Position numbers and translations under genes: made by a program. The notes beneath the pieces are model-generated. The model was not told where the DNA came from. It ran no database searches and saw only the letters and a program-made list of their open reading frames with translations. Below, piece by piece: positions 18,460 through 27,688 of a stretch of DNA of 32,805 bases. Within the stretch, counting starts at the first letter, position 1. Every line of letters begins with the position of its first letter. This DNA is from Rhodocyclales bacterium (GTDB lineage Bacteria; Pseudomonadota; Gammaproteobacteria; Burkholderiales; Rhodocyclaceae): NCBI GenBank assembly GCA_026399415.1, contig JAPLQZ010000012.1, forward strand, positions 1 through 32,805, read 5' to 3'.

Positions 18460-19440
18460 TCAGGTGTTCGGTAGCACCACTATTTTTCCCTTGACCTGAC
18501 GGTTGGCGATTTTTGCGATTGCATCAGCGGCGGCCGCCAGCGAAAAGTGTTCGCTGACCACGGGGCGAATGGTGCCGGCGGCGAACCATGCATGGAGCTG
18601 GTGCAGGTTGGCGAGATGGCCGGCCGGGTCGTGCTTGGTCGAGTCGCCCCAATACACGCCGACGATCGAGCGCTCCTTGAGCAGTGCGAGGTTGAGCGGA
18701 ATTTTCGGAATATCGCCGGCGGCGAAGCCGATCACCAGCAGCCGTCCGTGCCAGGCCAGGGCGCGCAGCGCCGGCTCGGTGTAGGGTCCGCCTACGGGAT
18801 CATAGACGACGTCGGCGCCTTTGCCGGCGGTGAGTTCGTTGATGCGGTCCTTGAGGTTTTCGGTGCTGTAATTCACCGTGTCGTCAGCGCCGACTCTCTT
18901 GCACAGTTCCAGCTTGTCGTCGCTGGAGGCGGCGGCGATCACCCGCGCGCCCATGGCCTTGCCGATCTCGATTGCCGCGATGCCGACGCCGCCGGCGGCG
19001 CCCAGCACCACCAGGGTTTCGCCGGCCTGCAGATGACCGCAGTCGCGGAGTGCGTGCAGCGAGGTGCAGTAGGTCAGCACCAGCGCCGCACCGGTTTCGA
19101 AATCCATGCCCGCCGGCAGCGACATTGTTTTCGCGGCGTCGGCCAGACATTCCTCGGCGAAGCCGCCCTGACCAACGATGGCGATGACCCGGTCACCGGC
19201 CTTGAAGTGTTTTACCTCGGCGCCGACGGCCTTGACGATGCCGGAAATCTCCGCGCCGGGCGTGAAGGGCAGCGGCGGCTTGACCTGGTAGAGGCCCTGC
19301 ACCATCAGCGCATCGGGGAAGTTCACGGCGGCGGCCCTGACTTCGATCAGCAGTTGTCTGGCACCGGGCACGGGGGAGGGGATGTCCTTGATGACGAGAT
19401 TGTCGATCGGACCATAGGCTTCGCAGATCAGGGCTTTCAT
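18460..19440 (-). CDS. NADPH:quinone oxidoreductase / MDR-family zinc-independent alcohol dehydrogenase
   Basis: MKALICEAYGPIDNLVIKDIPSPVPGARQLLIEVRAAAVNFPDALMVQGLYQVKPPLPFTPGAEISG; LVLGAAGGVGIAAIEIGKAMGARVIA. ORF extends to 20034, but that extension is antisense/out of frame to the SDR gene. Confidence 0.9.
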   Translation of the reverse strand: MKALICEAYGPIDNLVIKDIPSPVPGARQLLIEVRAAAVNFPDALMVQGLYQVKPPLPFTPGAEISGIVKAVGAEVKHFKAGDRVIAIVGQGGFAEECLADAAKTMSLPAGMDFETGAALVLTYCTSLHALRDCGHLQAGETLVVLGAAGGVGIAAIEIGKAMGARVIAAASSDDKLELCKRVGADDTVNYSTENLKDRINELTAGKGADVVYDPVGGPYTEPALRALAWHGRLLVIGFAAGDIPKIPLNLALLKERSIVGVYWGDSTKHDPAGHLANLHQLHAWFAAGTIRPVVSEHFSLAAAADAIAKIANRQVKGKIVVLPNT

Positions 19441-19454
19441 TGGGGGTTTTCCTG

Positions 19455-20294
19455 TTATGCCAGCGGCGTCGGATTGCGCTGGTTCATGATGTCGTCCATC
19501 CGCAACTGGATGGCGTTGTTGATCTTGCGGTGGGGGATGACATAGAAGCGTCCCTCGCCGATGGCGTCGAACACGGCGCTGGCCATGTCGGTGGCGGTCA
19601 GGCGGCCGGACTTGACCGCCTGCCCCATGCGCTCCTCGTAGGCGGCGGAAAGGCCGGCGGCGGGCGCGGCGGAACCGTAGCGATCCTGCCGGTTGCGCGA
19701 GGACTGGTGGATGCCGGTCGGCACCCAGGCCGGGCACAGCAGCGAGACGCCGACTTTCGCCTTGGCCGCGGCGAGTTCGCCGTAGAGCGTTTCGGACAGC
19801 GTCACCACGCCGTGCTTGCTGACGTTGTAGGCCGCCATGCCCGGCGTGGACAAGAGCCCGGCGACCGACGAGGTATTCACGATGTGGCCGTCGTCGCCCT
19901 GCGCCAGCATCTTCGGCAGGAAGTGGTGGATGCCGTGAATCACGCTCCAGAGATTGACGCCGAGCACCCATTCCCAGTCGGCCGTGCTGTGCTCCCAGGT
20001 GACGCGCGTCAAGCCGACGCCGGCGTTGTTGCACAGCAGATGCACGCCGCCAAAGCGGGCGAAGGCGGCGTCGGCCAGCGCAGCGATTTCATCTTCGCGG
20101 CTGACGTCTGTCCTTTGCAGCAGCAGTCGTTCGGCGGGCAGGCCCAGCGTTGCCGTGGCTTCTTCCAGCCGGCTGAATTCGATATCGGCCAGCACCAGTT
20201 GCATGCCCTCCTGGGCAGCGCGCCGTGCCAGTTCGAGGCCGATGCCGCTGGCAGCGCCGGTGATGACCGCGGTGCGGTCGCGGAAGTGTTTCAT
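19455..20294 (-). CDS. Short-chain dehydrogenase/reductase
   Basis: MKHFRDRTAVITGAASGIGLELARRAAQEG (TGxxxGIG), NNAGVG, YNVSKHGV (YxxxK). Confidence 0.9.
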   Translation of the reverse strand: MKHFRDRTAVITGAASGIGLELARRAAQEGMQLVLADIEFSRLEEATATLGLPAERLLLQRTDVSREDEIAALADAAFARFGGVHLLCNNAGVGLTRVTWEHSTADWEWVLGVNLWSVIHGIHHFLPKMLAQGDDGHIVNTSSVAGLLSTPGMAAYNVSKHGVVTLSETLYGELAAAKAKVGVSLLCPAWVPTGIHQSSRNRQDRYGSAAPAAGLSAAYEERMGQAVKSGRLTATDMASAVFDAIGEGRFYVIPHRKINNAIQLRMDDIMNQRNPTPLA

Positions 20295-20470
20295 GAGCGG
20301 GTCCTCGTCGGGTATGCCCGGCTGACAGGGCGGGTGAAGGGGTTTTAGAGTCCTGCCTCTAGAGGGCAAGTGGGCTGGCGTGTTCGGATTATACTGATCC
20401 GGAAAGGGTGCCCGGGCCTGCTGGAGCCAGCAGCTTGGCGGCACAAGGCAGCGTTCCGACAGGGGAGTGC

Positions 20471-22033
20471 ATGAGCGGGAAACATAGCAGGGATTCCGGG
20501 ATCGAAACCCTTAGCGGTGTCGATGGCGCTTTTCTCAATCTCGAAACCGCGGCGACGCCGATGCATGTCGGCTCGCTGCATCTGTTCGAGGTGCCGGCAG
20601 GCTACCAGGGCAACTTCTTTGCCGCCGTCAGGCACATGATGGAGAGCCGCATGGTGCCGGTGCTGCGTCGCCGTCTGGCGACCCTGCCGCTGCAACTGGC
20701 GAATCCGGTCTGGCTGCAGGGCGAGATCGATCTTGACCATCACGTCCGCCGCGTGCGCATCCCCAAGCCGGGCACCTGGGCGCAGCTGGAGGCCGTGGTG
20801 GCCGACCTGCATGCCGAGTTGCTCGACCGTTCGCGTCCGCTGTGGATGCTGTATGTACTGGAGGGCCTCGCCAGCGGCGAGAAGGCCTACTATTTCAAGA
20901 TCCATCACGCCATGCTCGACGGCCAGGCCGGCGTGGCGCTGGCCGGCGCGCTGTTCGATACCTCGTCCGATGTCGTGCCGGCGCGGAAGCGCAAGGCGCA
21001 GCCGGTCGCATCCGGCACAAAACCGGCCGCAGGCAAACCGGGAACACCGGCGTTGATCGCGGCCGCTTTCCGTCACGACGCTGCGCAATACATCAAGCTG
21101 GTGCGCGAACTGCCGGGCGTGGTGCGAACGTTGGCGGGCATCGTCAGGAGTTCCGCCGGCCGGGCGCGCGGCAAGGCGGGGACGGAGCAGGCGGCTGATC
21201 TTGGCCAGCTGCGCCGCAGCGTCTCCTTTGGTCCACGCACCGCATTCAACGTGACGATCACCCCCGAGCGCGGTTTTGCCACGGCCGCGGTGCCGCGCGA
21301 CGAGCTGAAGGCGATTGCCGCCGCCAACGAGGCGACCGTCAATGACGTTGTCCTCGCCCTGTGCAGCGGCGCCCTGCGCCGCTACCTGCAGCGCAGCGGA
21401 CCGATGCCGCGCAAGTCGCTGATTGCCTCGATGCCGATCTCGCTGCGTGAGCAGGGCAACACCGAGATGCGCACCCAGGCCACGCTGAGCCTGGTCAGCC
21501 TGGCGACCAACGTGGCCGACCCGGTCAAGCGCCTGCGGGCCATTCGCGACTCGGCCGGCGCCACCAAGGCGGTGGCGCGCAGCGCCAAATCGGTGATACC
21601 GACCGATTTCCCGCTGATCGGCGTGCCCTGGATACTCGGCGCACTGGCCGCGCTGTATGGCCGCAGCCGCGTCGTCGATACGCTGCCGGTGCTGGCCAAC
21701 GTGCTGGTGTCCAACGTGCCCGGTCCCCCGGTGTCGCTGTATGTCGATGGGCTGCGCATGAGCGGCTACTGGCCGTTGTCGATCGTCGAACATGGCGTCG
21801 GCCTCAACATCACGCTGATGAGCTATGCCGGCAGGCTGTGCCTCGGCTTCGTCGTCGCGCGTTGCGCGGTGCCCGACGCGCGGCAACTGGCCGACGATTT
21901 CCTCGATGCCTTCGAGGAATTGAAGCAGCGCATGCAGAAGCCCGCAAGAGCACCGCGCCAGGCCGCAGCGGCGCAGCCGGCGGCAGCCCGCGCCAGGCCC
22001 CGGCGTCCACGCGCAGCCGCGACCGCGAAATGA
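20471..22033 (+). CDS. WS/DGAT-family wax ester synthase/diacylglycerol acyltransferase, copy 1
   Basis: LSGVDGAFLNLETAATPMHVGSLHLFE, RPLWMLYVLEGL, active-site HHAMLDG, ATVNDVVLALCSGALRRYL, SNVPGPPVSLYVDG; basic Ala/Arg/Pro tail. Confidence 0.93.
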   Translation: MSGKHSRDSGIETLSGVDGAFLNLETAATPMHVGSLHLFEVPAGYQGNFFAAVRHMMESRMVPVLRRRLATLPLQLANPVWLQGEIDLDHHVRRVRIPKPGTWAQLEAVVADLHAELLDRSRPLWMLYVLEGLASGEKAYYFKIHHAMLDGQAGVALAGALFDTSSDVVPARKRKAQPVASGTKPAAGKPGTPALIAAAFRHDAAQYIKLVRELPGVVRTLAGIVRSSAGRARGKAGTEQAADLGQLRRSVSFGPRTAFNVTITPERGFATAAVPRDELKAIAAANEATVNDVVLALCSGALRRYLQRSGPMPRKSLIASMPISLREQGNTEMRTQATLSLVSLATNVADPVKRLRAIRDSAGATKAVARSAKSVIPTDFPLIGVPWILGALAALYGRSRVVDTLPVLANVLVSNVPGPPVSLYVDGLRMSGYWPLSIVEHGVGLNITLMSYAGRLCLGFVVARCAVPDARQLADDFLDAFEELKQRMQKPARAPRQAAAAQPAAARARPRRPRAAATAK

Positions 22034-22893
22034 CCGGAGCGCTTGCCATGCCCCATCGCCGCGCCGTCGTCCGCCATGCCCACGTCGGTTCACCCCATGC
22101 GCTGAACTCGATCCTGGAGCCCCGCGCGCTGCTCGAAATGGCGTTGCTGCCTGCTTCGCTGCCGTTGCTGCTGCAGGCGCCGCGCGGCGACGGACATCCG
22201 GTGCTGCTGCTGCCGGGCTTTCTCGCCGACGAAAAGTCGCTGATCGCGCTCAAGCTGTTTCTGCAGAGCAAGGGTTATGACGTGCACACCTGGGGGTTGG
22301 GGCGCAATCTGGGTTTTCGCAGCAAGCACGCCAGCGCCCTGCCGCAGAAGATTCGTTATCTGCATCACATCGCCGGACGCAAGGTGAGCCTGGTCGGCTG
22401 GAGCCTGGGTGGCGTGTTTTCGCTCTATGGCGCCGAGAGCACGCTCGAATGCGTGCGTTCGATCATCACCCTGGGCAGCCCGGTCAGCGTCGATGCCGCC
22501 GGCAGTCAGTCGCCTCCCGCCGTGAAAGCCCTTTACCGGCTGGTGTCGCATCGCCTCGGCGCCGCGGCACATGTGATGCAGCCGCGGGCCAAGACGCTGC
22601 GCGAGAAGCGCCGGCTGGCGATTCCCACCAGTTGCCTGTACTCGCTGGGCGATGGCGTGGTGCCACCGCAGGAGGCCACCATCGACGGCGATCCGGCCTT
22701 CCACGAAAACATCCAGGTGCCCGGCAGCCATCTCGGGCTGGGCTTCAACGGCATCGTGCTGGCCATCGTCGCCGATCGTCTGGCGCAGCCGGAAGAAGAC
22801 TGGCAGCCGTTTCACCCGCAGCGCATGCTCGGCCGCGTGTGGCACATGACTTCGGGCGCGTCGCGGGTCGACGCGCCTGCCCAGGCGGCTTGA
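22030..22893 (+). CDS. Alpha/beta hydrolase (lipase/esterase-like)
   Basis: HPVLLLPGFLADEKSL, GRKVSLVGWSLGGVFSLYGAE (GxSxG); overlaps the WS/DGAT stop by 4 bp. Confidence 0.85.
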   Translation: MTGALAMPHRRAVVRHAHVGSPHALNSILEPRALLEMALLPASLPLLLQAPRGDGHPVLLLPGFLADEKSLIALKLFLQSKGYDVHTWGLGRNLGFRSKHASALPQKIRYLHHIAGRKVSLVGWSLGGVFSLYGAESTLECVRSIITLGSPVSVDAAGSQSPPAVKALYRLVSHRLGAAAHVMQPRAKTLREKRRLAIPTSCLYSLGDGVVPPQEATIDGDPAFHENIQVPGSHLGLGFNGIVLAIVADRLAQPEEDWQPFHPQRMLGRVWHMTSGASRVDAPAQAA

Positions 22894-22912
22894 ATCTCAT
22901 CGAAGGAATCGA

Positions 22913-24448
22913 ATGCGACAACTCAGCGAACACGATGCCGCTTATATCTATTCGGACAGCGCCCACGCCAACTCCAACGTCACACTGCTGCATATCTACG
23001 ACCAGTCCACCGCGACCGGCGGCATGGTGCGCTTCAAGCAGATCCGTGCGCATGTCGAGAGCCGGCTTGGCCAGTTGCCGATCTTTCGCCAGAAGATCCT
23101 GCGTGTGCCGCTGGATCTCGACTACCCGTACTGGATCGAGGACGAGAACTTCGACATCGAATATCACGTTCGCCACATCGCCCTGCCCAAGCCCGGCGAC
23201 TGGCGCCAGTTCTGCATCCAGGCCTCGCGCATCCACGCGCGCCCGCTCGACCTGCAGCGTCCGCTGTGGGAAATGTATGTGATCGAAGGGCTGGACAGTT
23301 TTCTCGACCTGCCGCTGGGCAGTTTCGCCGTGTTGCTGAAAATCCATCATGCCGCGATCGACGTTGCCCGCAACAACGAAATCACCACCCTGCTGCACGA
23401 CATCTCGCCCGATTCGCCGCCGCCGGCGCCGCCCGCGCCCTGGTTTCCCGAGTCGGCGCCGGGAAGTTTCGGCCTGCTCTGTCGCGCCGGTCTGAATTTG
23501 GCCACCTTTCCGCTGCGCATGGCGCAGCCGGTGCGCCGCAGTTGGACAACGCTGAAGTCGGCGGCAAAAACCCTGGTCGGCGAATTTCTCGGGGAGCCGC
23601 ACGAATTTCCCATGACGCGCTTCAACAGCGAAGTGTCGCCGCACCGCGTGTTCGAGACGCGCCGTTTTGCGCTGAAGGATTTCAAGGCCATTCGCGGCCT
23701 GGTCGATGGGGCGACGGTCAATGACGTGGTGCTCGCGGTTTGTGCCGGTGGCTTGCGGCGCTACCTCGACATGCAGGGTGAGTTGCCCGAGGAGAGCCTG
23801 GTCGCGGCGACGCCGGTGGGCGTGCGCGCAATGCGTGACAAAGCGGGCGAGGCGGTCGGGCAGGCGAAATTTGCCTGGGTGCGCGTCGGGCTCGGCACCG
23901 ATATTGCCGATCCGGTGCAACGGCTGGCCGCCATCCATGCCACCAGTTCGTCGTCGACCGTCATGGCGCAGGCCATCAGCGCACGCGAACTGATCGACCT
24001 CGCGGAACATGCCCCTTCCGCCGCGATTGCCGCCACCAGCAAAATGCTGCGCTCGGCCTCGGCCCTGCTTGGAGACTGGGCGCCGCTGGCCAACTGCGCC
24101 ATCACCAACGTGCCCGGACCGCAGGTGCCGCTCTATCTGCAGGGCGCCCGTCTGACTTACGTGTCGGCGATCATGCCGATTTCCGACGGCATGGGGCTGG
24201 TGTTTTCGGTGACCAGTTACAACGACATGATCGTTGTCTCATTCACTGCCTGCTACGAGCAGGTGCCCGATCCCGGCGTCTTCGCCCAGTGCCTGCGCGA
24301 CAGCTTTCAGCAATACCTGGCGCTGGTGCATCCCCCGGCAAGGCGCAAGCCGCGGCCACTGGCAGCGACGACAGCGCGCCGCAAGGTCGTTGCAGCAGCG
24401 CCGAAGGCGCCGCGACGCAAGGCCGCGGCCCGCGCGGCGGTGCATTGA
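22913..24448 (+). CDS. WS/DGAT-family acyltransferase, copy 2 (altered active-site motif)
   Basis: LSEHDAAYIYSDSAHANSNVTLLHIYD, RPLWEMYVIEGL, IHHAAIDV in place of HHxxxDG, ATVNDVVLAVCAGGLRRYL, NVPGPQVPLYLQGARL; basic tail. Confidence 0.9.
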   Translation: MRQLSEHDAAYIYSDSAHANSNVTLLHIYDQSTATGGMVRFKQIRAHVESRLGQLPIFRQKILRVPLDLDYPYWIEDENFDIEYHVRHIALPKPGDWRQFCIQASRIHARPLDLQRPLWEMYVIEGLDSFLDLPLGSFAVLLKIHHAAIDVARNNEITTLLHDISPDSPPPAPPAPWFPESAPGSFGLLCRAGLNLATFPLRMAQPVRRSWTTLKSAAKTLVGEFLGEPHEFPMTRFNSEVSPHRVFETRRFALKDFKAIRGLVDGATVNDVVLAVCAGGLRRYLDMQGELPEESLVAATPVGVRAMRDKAGEAVGQAKFAWVRVGLGTDIADPVQRLAAIHATSSSSTVMAQAISARELIDLAEHAPSAAIAATSKMLRSASALLGDWAPLANCAITNVPGPQVPLYLQGARLTYVSAIMPISDGMGLVFSVTSYNDMIVVSFTACYEQVPDPGVFAQCLRDSFQQYLALVHPPARRKPRPLAATTARRKVVAAAPKAPRRKAAARAAVH

Positions 24449-24451
24449 ACG

Positions 24452-25357
24452 ATGACCGGTCAGTCGCTGCACATCGAATACGAATCACTTGGCGATCCGT
24501 CGCAACCGACTATCCTGCTCATCATGGGGCTCGGCATGCAGTTGCTTGGCTGGCCGGATGCCTTCTGCCACGGACTGGTGGCGCGCGGCTATCGCGTGGT
24601 GCGTTTCGACAATAGAGATTGCGGTCTGTCTGCCCGCACACCGGGAAAGAAGCGCGCCAATCTGCTGCTGGCCATGGCCGCCGCCGCGCTCGGCCTGCCG
24701 GTACGTACGCCCTATACCCTGCAAGACATGGCCGGTGATGCGGTCGGGCTGATGGATACGCTGGGCATAGAGCGCGCGCACATCGTCGGCGTGTCGATGG
24801 GCGGCATGATCGCCCAGGTGCTGGCGGCGCACTTCCCGCAGCGCGTGCTGAGCCTGACGTCGATCATGTCGTCCTCCGGCAACCGGCGCGTTTCGCGGCC
24901 GAGCAAGCCGGCGCGCAAGGTGCTGCTGAGCCGGCCCGCCGACCCGAAGAATCCCGAGTCGGTGATCGACCACCTGGTGGAAATGTTCGGCGTGATCGGC
25001 AGTCCCGGCTATCCGTCGAGCCGCGAAGAATTGCGCCAGCGCGTGGGCCACAGCGTGCGGCGGGCCTACGAGCCGGCCGGCACCGTGCGCCAGTTGCTGG
25101 CCATCATCGCCTCCGGCGACCGGCGCAAATTGCTGCGCACCATCGCCGTGCCGACGCTGGTGATCCACGGTGCCAGCGATCCGCTGGTGCCCCTCGCGGC
25201 CGGCCGCGATACCGCACAGCAGATTCCCGGCGCGTCGCTGCTGGTGATCGACGGCATGGGCCACGACCTGCCGGAAGCGCTGCTGCCGCGCCTGGTGCAG
25301 GCCATCGCCGATCATTGCCAGCGCAGTGTCCCGGTGGTGCAGGCGGCTGCCGCCTAG
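24452..25357 (+). CDS. Alpha/beta fold hydrolase
   Basis: TILLIMGLGMQLLGWPDAFCHGLVARGYRVVRFDNRDCGLS; HIVGVSMGGMIAQVLAAHFPQRV (GxSxG); GHDLPEALLPRL. Confidence 0.9.
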   Translation: MTGQSLHIEYESLGDPSQPTILLIMGLGMQLLGWPDAFCHGLVARGYRVVRFDNRDCGLSARTPGKKRANLLLAMAAAALGLPVRTPYTLQDMAGDAVGLMDTLGIERAHIVGVSMGGMIAQVLAAHFPQRVLSLTSIMSSSGNRRVSRPSKPARKVLLSRPADPKNPESVIDHLVEMFGVIGSPGYPSSREELRQRVGHSVRRAYEPAGTVRQLLAIIASGDRRKLLRTIAVPTLVIHGASDPLVPLAAGRDTAQQIPGASLLVIDGMGHDLPEALLPRLVQAIADHCQRSVPVVQAAAA

Positions 25358-25391
25358 CGGCAACTCTTCCGCACGGGCAGGGAGCGGCGGC

Positions 25392-26741
25392 ATGTCATGT
25401 TCATGGGGCGCGAGCTTGATGCTGCGACTGGCCCTTGGATTGCTGTGGGGTCTGTCGGGATTTTCCAGCCAGGCCCAACCTTTGACCGGCGGCGATCAGG
25501 ACTACGACGCCCTGCTGGCAATGACGGCCGGTGCGCGGGTGGTCATGCTCGGCGAGGCCACCCACGGCAGCCGCGAGTTCTACCGCGAGCGGGTACGAAT
25601 AAGCCGCCGCCTGATCGAAGAGCAGGGCTTCGGCGCGGTGGTGCTGGAGGCGCCCTGGGAGCCGGTGCGGCGTCTCGATGCCTACATTCGCGGCGAGGGC
25701 CGTGACGCCGATGCTGCTGCCGCGCTGGGCAGCTTCGCGCGATTTCCCGACTGGCCGACGCGCAACAGCGAAATCCGCGATTTCGTCGAAGTCCTGCGCG
25801 CCATCAACCGCGTCCGTCCCTCGCATGCAGCTCCTGTGCGGCTGTACGGCATGGATCTCTACAGCCTTCCCGAGTCGGCTGATGCCGTGGTGCGCCACGT
25901 TGCGCGGCACTCCATTGCCGCGGCGGCTGCTGCGCGCCAGCGCTATCTCTGCTTCGACGATTACCTGCCCGAGCCGATGCTCTACGGGCGCGAGGCGGTG
26001 GCGGGCCGCGCGCCTTCCTGCGCCGAGGGCGCCGCGGCACAGCTCGCCGAAATGCCGGTTGCATCAGTGGACGAGGATGACTTTCTCGCATGGCAGAGCG
26101 CGCGGGTGGTGAGCGGCGGCGAGAGCTACTACCGGGCCTTGTATCGCGGGGAGAGCGTGGGCTCGTGGAACCTGCGCGAGCAGCACATGGCCGGCACCGT
26201 CGACCATGTGCTGGAGCGCATGGGGCCGCAGGGCCGGGTCGTGGTCTGGGGCCACAACCTGCATCAGGGCGATGCGCGCGCTACCGGCCAGGCGGTACAG
26301 AAGGAGCTCAGCGTCGGCCAGTTGATGCGCGAGCGCCATGGCGAGCAGGCGGTGCTGGTCGGTCTGTCCACCTGGCGCGGTCGGGTGCGCGCGGCGCCGG
26401 AGTGGGGCGCGCGCGACCGCGTCTCGCGTTTGAGGCCTGCCCTGCGTGGGAGCTGGCACGAAGTTTTGCGCCGTAGCGGGCCACCCGCCGTGCTGCTGAT
26501 TTTCCGCGGTGCGCCGGCGCTCGCCGCGGAGTTTGCGGCGCGGCGACTGGAGCGCGCGGTCGGCGTCATCCACCTGCCGCGCACCGAGCGCAAGGACCAC
26601 TACTTTTACGCGTCGCTGTCCGGGCAGTTCGACGCCGTGATCCATCTCGACATCACCAGCGCCCTCGATTCCCTCGGCGTCAGTTCCGCTTCGCGTCCGC
26701 CACGGCGAGGACCAGGCCGCAACGCTGCAGCGCCAGACTGA
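25392..26741 (+). CDS. Erythromycin esterase family protein (predicted exported)
   Basis: Hydrophobic leader MLRLALGLLWGLSGFSSQAQP; ARVVMLGEATHGSREFYRERVRISRRLIEEQGFGAVVLEAPWE; VVVWGHNLHQGDAR. Confidence 0.85.
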   Translation: MSCSWGASLMLRLALGLLWGLSGFSSQAQPLTGGDQDYDALLAMTAGARVVMLGEATHGSREFYRERVRISRRLIEEQGFGAVVLEAPWEPVRRLDAYIRGEGRDADAAAALGSFARFPDWPTRNSEIRDFVEVLRAINRVRPSHAAPVRLYGMDLYSLPESADAVVRHVARHSIAAAAAARQRYLCFDDYLPEPMLYGREAVAGRAPSCAEGAAAQLAEMPVASVDEDDFLAWQSARVVSGGESYYRALYRGESVGSWNLREQHMAGTVDHVLERMGPQGRVVVWGHNLHQGDARATGQAVQKELSVGQLMRERHGEQAVLVGLSTWRGRVRAAPEWGARDRVSRLRPALRGSWHEVLRRSGPPAVLLIFRGAPALAAEFAARRLERAVGVIHLPRTERKDHYFYASLSGQFDAVIHLDITSALDSLGVSSASRPPRRGPGRNAAAPD

Positions 26742-27669
26742 TTTCGGGCGCCCTGCGCAATTCGCGTATCTCGCGGTACAGCAGCGCGGCCGCGGGGTAG
26801 CTGCGCTGCATCATGCCCAGCCACTGCTTGAGGCGGCCGGGCGACAGGTGGGGCGGCAGCTTCACCTGCGCCCGCGCCCAGAACTCCGCGATCATGCGCT
26901 TGATCGCTTCCCAGTCGTCCGTCGTCGCGTGCTCCTCGACGCCGTCGCCACCACCACGAATCCGCCGCGCCAGCAGCGGGTCGGCTACCGCGCCGCGGCC
27001 GAGCATGACGTCGGTGCAAGCGGTGGCGGCGCAAATGTTGCGATAGTCGGCGACGTTCCACACCTCGCCGTTGGCGATGATCGGCAACTTCACCACTTCG
27101 CGGATGCGTGCAATCCACTCCCAGCGCACCAGCGGGCTGTAGCCGTCGGCTTTGGTGCGGGCGTGCACCACCAGTTCCTGCATGCCGCCGGCTTCCAGCG
27201 CCAGCGCGCAGTCCAGTGCGCGGTCGGTGTCCTCGATGCCCAGACGCATCTTGGCGGTGACCGGAATTGTTTGCGGCACGGCGGCGCGCACGGCGCCGGC
27301 GATGCGCTGCAACAGTTCGGGCTCGCCCAGCAGCGCCGCGCCGCCGCGATTGCGGTTCACCAGCGGCGTCGGGCAGCCGAAATTGAGATCGATGCCGGCC
27401 GGATTGAGCAGCGCCAGGTGCGCCGCGTTGGCGGCCATGACTTGCGGATTGGAGCCGAGCAGCTGGATGCGCACCGGCGTGCCGCTCGCAGTGCGCGAGC
27501 CGCTTTTCAATTCGGGACTGAGGCGGGTGAAACAGGAGTGCGGCAGCACGGTGGTGGTGACGCGGACGAATTCGGTGACGCACCAGTCATAGCCTCCGGC
27601 GCCGGTCAGCACCGCGCGCAGGACGTCGTCGGCGAGGCCCTCCATCGGCGCGAGGATGAGGCGGGTCAC
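26680..27669 (-). CDS. dusC: tRNA-dihydrouridine(16) synthase
   Basis: MTRLILAPMEGLADDVLRAVLTGAGGYDWCVTEFVRVTTTVLP...VRIQLLGSNPQVMAANAA...GIDLNFGCPTPLVNRNRGGAALL...VTAKMRLG. Confidence 0.92.
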   Translation of the reverse strand: MTRLILAPMEGLADDVLRAVLTGAGGYDWCVTEFVRVTTTVLPHSCFTRLSPELKSGSRTASGTPVRIQLLGSNPQVMAANAAHLALLNPAGIDLNFGCPTPLVNRNRGGAALLGEPELLQRIAGAVRAAVPQTIPVTAKMRLGIEDTDRALDCALALEAGGMQELVVHARTKADGYSPLVRWEWIARIREVVKLPIIANGEVWNVADYRNICAATACTDVMLGRGAVADPLLARRIRGGGDGVEEHATTDDWEAIKRMIAEFWARAQVKLPPHLSPGRLKQWLGMMQRSYPAAALLYREIRELRRAPEISLALQRCGLVLAVADAKRN

Positions 27670-27688
27670 TGGACCGCACTCCCCCCGG

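Noticed and set aside
19441-20034. N-terminal extension of the quinone oxidoreductase ORF
   Set aside because: Alternate frame of the SDR gene; the real start is MKALICEAYG at 19440.
20345-22093. 582-aa minus-strand ORF
   Set aside because: Antisense shadow of WS/DGAT copy 1; composition (H/R/Q/G-rich) is not protein-like.
22745-24010. 421-aa minus-strand ORF
   Set aside because: Antisense shadow of WS/DGAT copy 2.
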